The notes below the pieces were generated by a model. That model did no database searches. It was given only the letters and a program-made list of their open reading frames with translations, and was not told where the DNA came from. Position numbers and translations under genes: made by a program. Below, piece by piece: positions 58,550 through 64,000 of a stretch of 64,000 nucleotides of DNA. Numbering within the stretch: position 1 is the stretch's first letter; each line of letters begins with the position of its first letter. This DNA comes from Diaporthe sp. PMI_573 (Eukaryota > Ascomycota > Sordariomycetes > Diaporthales > Diaporthaceae), in assembly GCA_021399435.1 (NCBI GenBank), contig JAJTUP010000026.1:496001-560000 (forward strand), given 5' to 3'.

Positions 58550-60707
58550 ATGCAACAACGTCGGGACGAGATTCTCGCGAAGAAGGCCAAGCTCGCAGAG
58601 CTGAAGCGCCAGAGAGAGCTTCGCGCCACTCAGAATGGACCAGGCCGCCCAAGTTTCAGCGGCAGCGATGTCAGGAACCCGCCCTCCCCCCCCCCAACGG
58701 TATTAACCTTGGGCCGAATCTTGCTGACCAGCAATACAGTTGATCTCCCCGGCGCCTGCCCGAGCTGACAATCGTCGAGAGATCGAGTCCTTGATCAATA
58801 GCTTAGTTGGCGAGAGCCGGCCTGGGTCTGTCACCACGGGTGGCGCTGCATCGCCGGCACACCGTGGAAGCCGTCCAAACAGTGTCCTCAGTGCTGGAGA
58901 GACCAGCAATGGGGCCATCTCGGAGTTCACGTCACCACCGGGCATCGATATCCCAGCACAGACGGTATATAGCCAGCCGCAGACCCTGAGTACCGTGCCC
59001 TTGACGACGATATATGAGTGCCCACCGTCGCCGATCAAAGAGATATTCTCCTACAGCAAAGGTGTGCAGACGTCGGAGGACCTGTTCCCTGCAGCGGCAC
59101 GACCACGTGCCTTCTCGCTCGAATCCTTGCCCGAAGATGCGTCGTCAACACCCAACAAGCGCATGAGCAGGAGGGAGCGGGACAGGGAAGAAGAGCTTCG
59201 GCAAAAACTCCGGAAGGAAATAGAAGAGGAGCTACAAGCAGCAAAGGACCTGACAGCCGAAGGCGACGTTAAAAAAGCGGCCTTGCCGGACTCCAGCTTC
59301 GCTACCAGGACACTGACAAACGACGAGCTGGATGCTATTGTCTCGTCAGACGAGTTTGTGGACTTTTTTGACCGATCACTGAAGGTCATCGAAAAGACTC
59401 TGGATCAGTATGACGTTTTGACAGATTACACGCTAGGAGCGCAGGACATCGAGGACGAGGACGAGCAAGGCAATGTCGGGGGTAAGGGTCGCCGCAAGGT
59501 CAAGGAGATACGGCAGTTCTACGACGAACGATGGTCTAAGAAGCGCATGGTCAGCGCCATAGACTTTTCCCCAAAGTTTCAGGAACTGGTTCTGGCGTCT
59601 TACACAAAGAACCCCTCAGCACCGCACGAGCCCGACGGAGTGGTTCAAGTCTGGAACCTGAACCTGCACGATCGACCCGAGTTTGTGTTCCACGCACAGT
59701 CCGACATCCTCGCCGCCAAATTCTCGCCCTTCCACCCCAACCTCATCGTGGGTGGGGCATACAGCGGACAGGTCCTTCTCTGGGACACAAGAGCCCGATC
59801 TGCGCCTGTGCAGAAGACCCCGCTCACCGGCTATGGACACACACACCCAGTCTACGCCGTTGACATAATCGGCACACAAAACGCCAACAACATCATATCG
59901 TGCTCGACTGATGGCACGGTGTGCGGCTGGGCGGTTGATATGCTGGCACAGCCTGCGGAGACTCTCAATCTGCAAGCACCACCCCCCAACAAGACTGACT
60001 ACATTAGCCCTCTTTGCCTGTCTTTCCCACAGGCTGACCCGACCTTCTTCCTGGTCGGGACGGAGGAAGGCACCATCTTCCCGTGTCACAGGTACGACCG
60101 CGCTGGAGCCAAGGCTGGTGTTGATCCGAGGGTCAGCTACAAGGGCCACGCTGCGCCAGTCATGTCTCTCGACTTCCACCCGGCCAGGGGTCCGGTTGAC
60201 CTCGGCGACCTGGTCATCTCCAGCAGTCTGGACTGGAGCGTAAAGCTCTGGAAGGTGCGGGCACCAGCCACGACATCCGGCATCGGTGGTGCGGGTGGTG
60301 GGGGCGAGGGCGCGGTTTCTCACCTAATGGATTTCGTCCGCGAGGACGTGGTCTACGATGCTGCCTGGTCACCCATCAAGCCAGGGGTTTTCTCGCTTGT
60401 GGATGGCGCGGGCTGGGTTGAACTGTGGGACATCACCGTCGAGACGGAGGAGCCGGTGGCGAGGATCAGCCCCAGCCCGAGGAAGGATAGCCGGGCCATG
60501 CTGTCCAAGAGCTTGAACAAGGTGAAATGGGAACAGCAGGAGGGCAAACGGTTGGCTGTTGGGGGGATCGATGGCGCCTTGACGGTATTTGAGGTTGGCC
60601 CAGACTTGGGTGGCAAGGAGAACCTGAAGAATGAGGAGTGGACCAACGTCAAGAAACTGGTGAACAGGGTCGAGGCGGTCGGCGTGAACGGTGCGACGGA
60701 AATGTAG
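58550..60707 (+). CDS. Cytoplasmic dynein 1 intermediate chain
   Basis: Two exons, 58550-58699 and 58740-60707, give 2118 nt and 705 residues. The intermediate chain links the dynein motor to dynactin and cargo; the Aspergillus counterpart supports nuclear migration. The start MQQRRDEILAKKAKLAELKRQ is the dynactin p150-binding helix typical of the family. KGVQTSE (about 157-161) is a candidate LC8 light-chain binding motif. An acidic charged helix precedes a WD40 domain of about six or seven blades (residues about 315-690), with VVQVWNL, QVLLWDTR, WSVKLWKV and WVELWDI as blade ends. The 40-nt intron is very short but has GT-AG ends and a CTGAC branch site, and its removal joins PPT to LISPAPARADNRREIESL in frame. 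Confidence 0.93.
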
Positions 60708-61251
60708 GGGTGATGAAAGGGATAGGGATCATGTCTCATCGCATACTCTAGTCGAGATCTGCCTTGGACACAGAGCTCGAGTTTGAGGGGGTGCTTCTGG
60801 CGTCATGAACTTTATGAATATACCCCAAGTACAACCGAGATGTTCTCAGAGTTAGCGAAACACACATTCTTCATTCGCTTCGCCCACGTGGGATGCCATG
60901 AAGAGACCGGGCATGAAGAACGTTACCACGGTAAAAAAAAGTTTTAAAAATTTCATGATACGCCTTGTATGCTTGGTTGCTTTCCCCTGTGCCAGTGATC
61001 AGCTCCCCAGGGTGTGTTATGTAATCAGCATTGGGATTGGTGGGCCTTGTTGCTAACACTTCTGGGGACTGCAGGGGCGGGTCTAGCTAGGTATGTAGCC
61101 AAGCAGGCGACGCCCGTCTCTATGAAATTTTTTTGACTTTACCGTCATCCTTTCGCCGATTTCTCCCAGAACGTCACTTTCCATTCCACAATCGCAACCG
61201 TTGGAGGATTTCTCCATTTGTTTCGAGGTCAAATACTCTTAATTCTTCAAA
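60708..61251. other. Spacer between dynein gene and RRM gene
   Basis: 544 bases, AT-richer, between two plus-strand genes. It should hold the dynein gene's 3' end and the RRM gene's promoter. A 62-codon minus frame at 60871-61059 has no recognisable feature. Confidence 0.6.
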
Positions 61252-62246
61252 ATGTTTGTCACCGTAATTCCTACCAGTCGGGTCATCTTGATTCGCAATG
61301 GGTTAGATGGGCTCTAACGGTCAATCTCTTTACAGGAACTCCATCAGACGCGCCGCGTTGAGGGCCGCCGTTTCGGCGTCTCGTGCCCCGGCGACCAAGG
61401 CTCAGATGCTCGGAGTCGCGACACAGATCTCTGCACCAAGAATAGTCGTGCCCACGGCCGTGCGCTGCTTTTCCCAGACATTGCGAGTTGCCAACGAGGA
61501 GCCCGCCACCAACATCGGCGAGGGTTAGTAGCACATGGACCCGCCAGACATGGTTTCAGGGCGCGTCATCATCACACACAAGGCGCTGACAACTGTATGC
61601 AGCCGAGAGGGCCGGGCCCAACGGAGAAGAGCCTGGTCATGGGCTGTTCATCCGGAACATGGTGTTCGAGGCAAACGAGGACCACCTGAGGGAGGCTTAC
61701 GAGAAGTACGGCGAGGTCACCAAGGCTGTTGTCGCCCGTGATGCTCGCGGTCTCAGCAGAGGGTATGTCGTGACCCGGTCGCAGCAAAGACATGGAACCG
61801 GGCTCGCACGTTTACTAATCCGTTACTTTTACTGCAGGTATGGATTCGTTTGGTTTACCGCTAAGGAGTCTATGGAGAAGGCCGTCGCCGGCACCAACTC
61901 GTCATTCTGGCACGGACGTCGCATCCAGGTCTCCCCCCGAGCACCCAAGGCCAACCGGGCCGAGTCGAGCATGGGACCAACCAAGTCCCTGTACGTCGGC
62001 AACATCCCCTACGAGACGACCGACGCAGAGCTGAACCGCATCTTCCGCGAGCTGGACAATGTGACCGACGTGCGTGTGGCTGTTGACCGCACCACGGGAT
62101 GGCCCCGTGGCTTCGCCCATGCTGATTTCGCGGACGTCGAGTCTTGCAAGGCGGCGAAGGAGAAGCTGGCGGGTACCACTATCGGTGGCCGGGAGCTGAG
62201 ACTTGATTTCGCGTCTGAGGTCGTCAAGTCCAACAACAGGCGATAA
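61252..62246 (+). CDS. Two-RRM RNA-binding protein, probably mitochondrial
   Basis: Secure exons: coding up to 61523, then 61603-61762 and 61838-62246. The start is uncertain. ATG at 61307 (MGSNGQSLYRNSIRR) gives 261 residues without further splicing but has a weak context. ATG at 61252, with A at -3, gives 268 residues if a 34-nt GTTAG...ACAG intron (61302-61335) is removed; that is unusually short. Either N-terminus is basic with Ala/Arg/Ser and no acids for about 40 residues (SIRRAALRAAVSASRAPATK), as in a mitochondrial presequence. RRM1 has LFIRNM (RNP2) and RGYGFVWF (RNP1); RRM2 has LYVGNI and RGFAHADF. Such proteins bind organelle or nuclear RNA; the exact role is unknown. The intron at 61763-61837 falls inside the RNP1 motif. 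Confidence 0.85.
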
Positions 62247-63456
62247 AAGACGAAGAGGATGGAGCAAATGGTGGGCCCGGAGGGGATGCGACACAGAGTG
62301 GAAGAGAACCGGGCAAGGCGGCAGCGCGGGTTGAGTGTGCTGCGTGAGACAGGATCGACCCTTTTAGCTATTTCCGGCGGGTATCGATAACAGTCGATTA
62401 TCCAACGGGAGCAGCCTTCACCTTGAGTAAGAAGGCCGAGGAGGACGCAGCAGGGCAGAGTGCCCGCTCTGAGCGTGGCGGGGGAGCAGGTCCCGACACC
62501 GAGTCGCGAGGCATCTTAAAATGTACGTGTAGAAAGCGCAGCTAGAATCTGGTGGGCGGCGTTCTCGGCGTCTCGTCGGGGATTTGCTACGGCGCTCTCA
62601 GATTCATTTAGTGTACGAATCTCGAACGATAGAAGAAATCCCCACTTCTGAATTGTGCCAGATCGTCCATGGGAGTGGGCATGTGCCAGCTGCGTGGGAG
62701 GTGGCTAGCTGCCCGCTTCTGAGCTCGAGGCCTTGACACGATCGGCACTCATCACCCATAATATACTATCACCACAACACAGCCACATGCTCGAACCGTG
62801 CTGTACGCAACGTCATTGCGGAGCCTCTGTGGCCTTTTTCTTTTTACCTCCCACGCGGTTGTCCTATAGGAATTCGTCCTATGGGAGATTGTTCCTATGT
62901 TAGGTTGGGCCGTTGGCACTTCCTCGGTGGTCCACTGCATAGATGCTATGGCCGAGTAGCGGACATTGGACTAAGGCTCGTGCTTGTAAATGTTAATTGT
63001 AATATAATGATCATGCCCGTACAGGTTCTTCAGGATGGTGTGTGATAGCCCAATTTACGCAGGGTTCATTGTAGACAGCGTCGGAAGCTCGCAAATGCCT
63101 CGGCAAGTTTATACTTCTAGCGCCGCTCGGCTGGGAGCCCTGGGAGCGTGGTTGGAAATCGGCTGTGGCCCACTTCCCCAAGTTTTGCCCCTCACATGTG
63201 CAGCCCAGCAAACAGGCAGGTTCCCCCCCCCCCGGCTGCTCCATCCCATCCCCTCGCCTCCGGACGACCTCAACTTACCCTCCGTCAATTCTACACAGTA
63301 TACGTCGTTGCGGGTAGGTGTCCTTCCACACTCATCCCACCCGCCCCTGCCTACGACACTACTTTCTCGCCCCCTCGCCCCCTCGCCCCGTCCCAGCGCG
63401 GCCGTCCGAGATCGACACCCACTACCTTCTGGGCAGAGGCACAAACCTACAACGCC
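62247..63456. other. Spacer upstream of PEX5
   Basis: 1.2 kb between two plus-strand genes. It contains CCTATAGG-like words near 62865-62895 and, in the last 100 bases, a pyrimidine-rich leader with CTCGCCC repeats (about 63366-63395), probably the PEX5 promoter or 5' UTR. No other gene is supported. Confidence 0.55.
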
Positions 63457-64000
63457 ATGTCGTTCTTAGCAGGAGGAGCCGAGTGCTCAACCTCGAATCC
63501 CATCGGCCAGCTCAACAAGCATGCCCAGCAAGACAACAGCCTACAGCGGGACCGCTTCGTCAACAATGGGCCGGGCAGCTCTGCCCAGGGCTTCCGAACC
63601 AGCGCCGGCCCGAGCACCCCGGCTCTCGATGGCCAGATGAATGCCTTCATGCAACAGAACCCAAACATGCCCGAAATGGCCTTCGACCGCTTACAAAGGC
63701 CAGGGCCCGCTGGCGGTCAGATTCAGATCGATCCTCCTCATCAGGGTGTCCACCTGCGGGCACAGTCGGCGTCGCCGTCGTTTTCGCCCTCCTTCTCGCC
63801 AGACGAGTTTGCAAAGTTCCAGCAGGCAAATCGCTCCCTCGCCCAGAGGTCGAGCCCCGCGCCGCAACAGCAGTCGATGGCAGTGTCGACCTACCAACGA
63901 CCAATGATGGGTAGTGGGATCTACAGCCCCATGTCCTCTATGGGGATGATGCAACCGCCTGGCATGTATGGCGGCATGTCCATGTACTCCCAACAAGCTC
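63457..64000 (+). CDS. PEX5: N-terminal part of a peroxisomal import receptor, PEX5 (possibly PEX20)
   Basis: The frame opens at ATG 63457 and stays open to the window edge: 181 codons plus one base. It starts MSFLAGGAECSTSNPIGQLNKH and continues QQDNSLQRDRFV and MNAFMQQNPNMPEM, then a Gln/Met/Ser/Gly-rich stretch. The conserved cysteine near the N-terminus (C10) followed by an SNP-x2-(L/F)-x-KH helix and SLQRDR is the start shared by PEX5 and PEX20; this cysteine is mono-ubiquitinated for receptor recycling in studied species. The MSF-GGAECST start fits filamentous-fungal PEX5 best. The TPR repeats that would bind PTS1 signals lie outside the window, so PEX20, which lacks them, cannot be excluded. 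Confidence 0.78.
   Translation, partial: MSFLAGGAECSTSNPIGQLNKHAQQDNSLQRDRFVNNGPGSSAQGFRTSAGPSTPALDGQMNAFMQQNPNMPEMAFDRLQRPGPAGGQIQIDPPHQGVHLRAQSASPSFSPSFSPDEFAKFQQANRSLAQRSSPAPQQQSMAVSTYQRPMMGSGIYSPMSSMGMMQPPGMYGGMSMYSQQA

Overview
The window is nuclear DNA of a filamentous ascomycete, most likely a Sordariomycete. Genes are split by short GT-AG introns of about 40 to 140 bases, many with CTRAC-type branch points. They are spread over both strands with long spacers and do not form operons. The proteins are typical of this group: SUN-family wall protein, Vps10, Caf120 with poly-Gln, HET-type remnants and PEX5. I cannot name the genus. All exon boundaries were read by eye from frame, splice signals and family knowledge; in every complete model the summed exon lengths are divisible by three.

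Layout. 1.3-3.2 kb (-): a lysine 2,3-aminomutase-type radical SAM enzyme with a probable mitochondrial presequence. 8.2-12.8 kb (-): the vacuolar sorting receptor VPS10. 15.0-16.4 kb (-): a secreted SUN-family cell-wall protein. 21.7-25.8 kb (-): a large DUF1765 (UPF0592) protein. 30.0-30.7 kb (-): relics, namely the 5' exon of a CYP505-like P450 followed by a frameshifted retroelement RNase H piece. 32.0-36.7 kb (-): CAF120, a PH-domain protein associated with CCR4-NOT. 42.7-44.3 kb: two more relics, a C-terminal HET-protein fragment (-) and a gluconokinase-like P-loop protein with an internal stop (+). From 45.4 kb the window becomes dense with housekeeping genes: PTC7 phosphatase (+), UTP23 (+), an unrecognised protein with a duplicated four-cysteine module (-), STT3 (-), ATP synthase subunit e (-), dynein intermediate chain (+), a mitochondrial-type two-RRM protein (+), and the first 181 codons of PEX5 (+), which runs off the right edge.

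Working together. The genes do not form one pathway. Themes are protein trafficking and glycosylation (VPS10, STT3, PEX5, dynein), mitochondria (aminomutase, PTC7, ATP synthase e, RRM protein), RNA metabolism (CAF120, UTP23, RRM protein) and the cell wall (SUN, perhaps the DUF1765 protein).

The left two thirds has gene-free gaps of 2 to 6 kb rich in short tandem repeats and decayed genes; the right third is compact. I found no convincing tRNA, rRNA, CRISPR array or intact transposon. The most novel-looking item is the protein at 49.5-52.6 kb, whose two cysteine modules have identical CX2C-X24-CX2C spacing. The fungal aminomutase and the relic patches come next.
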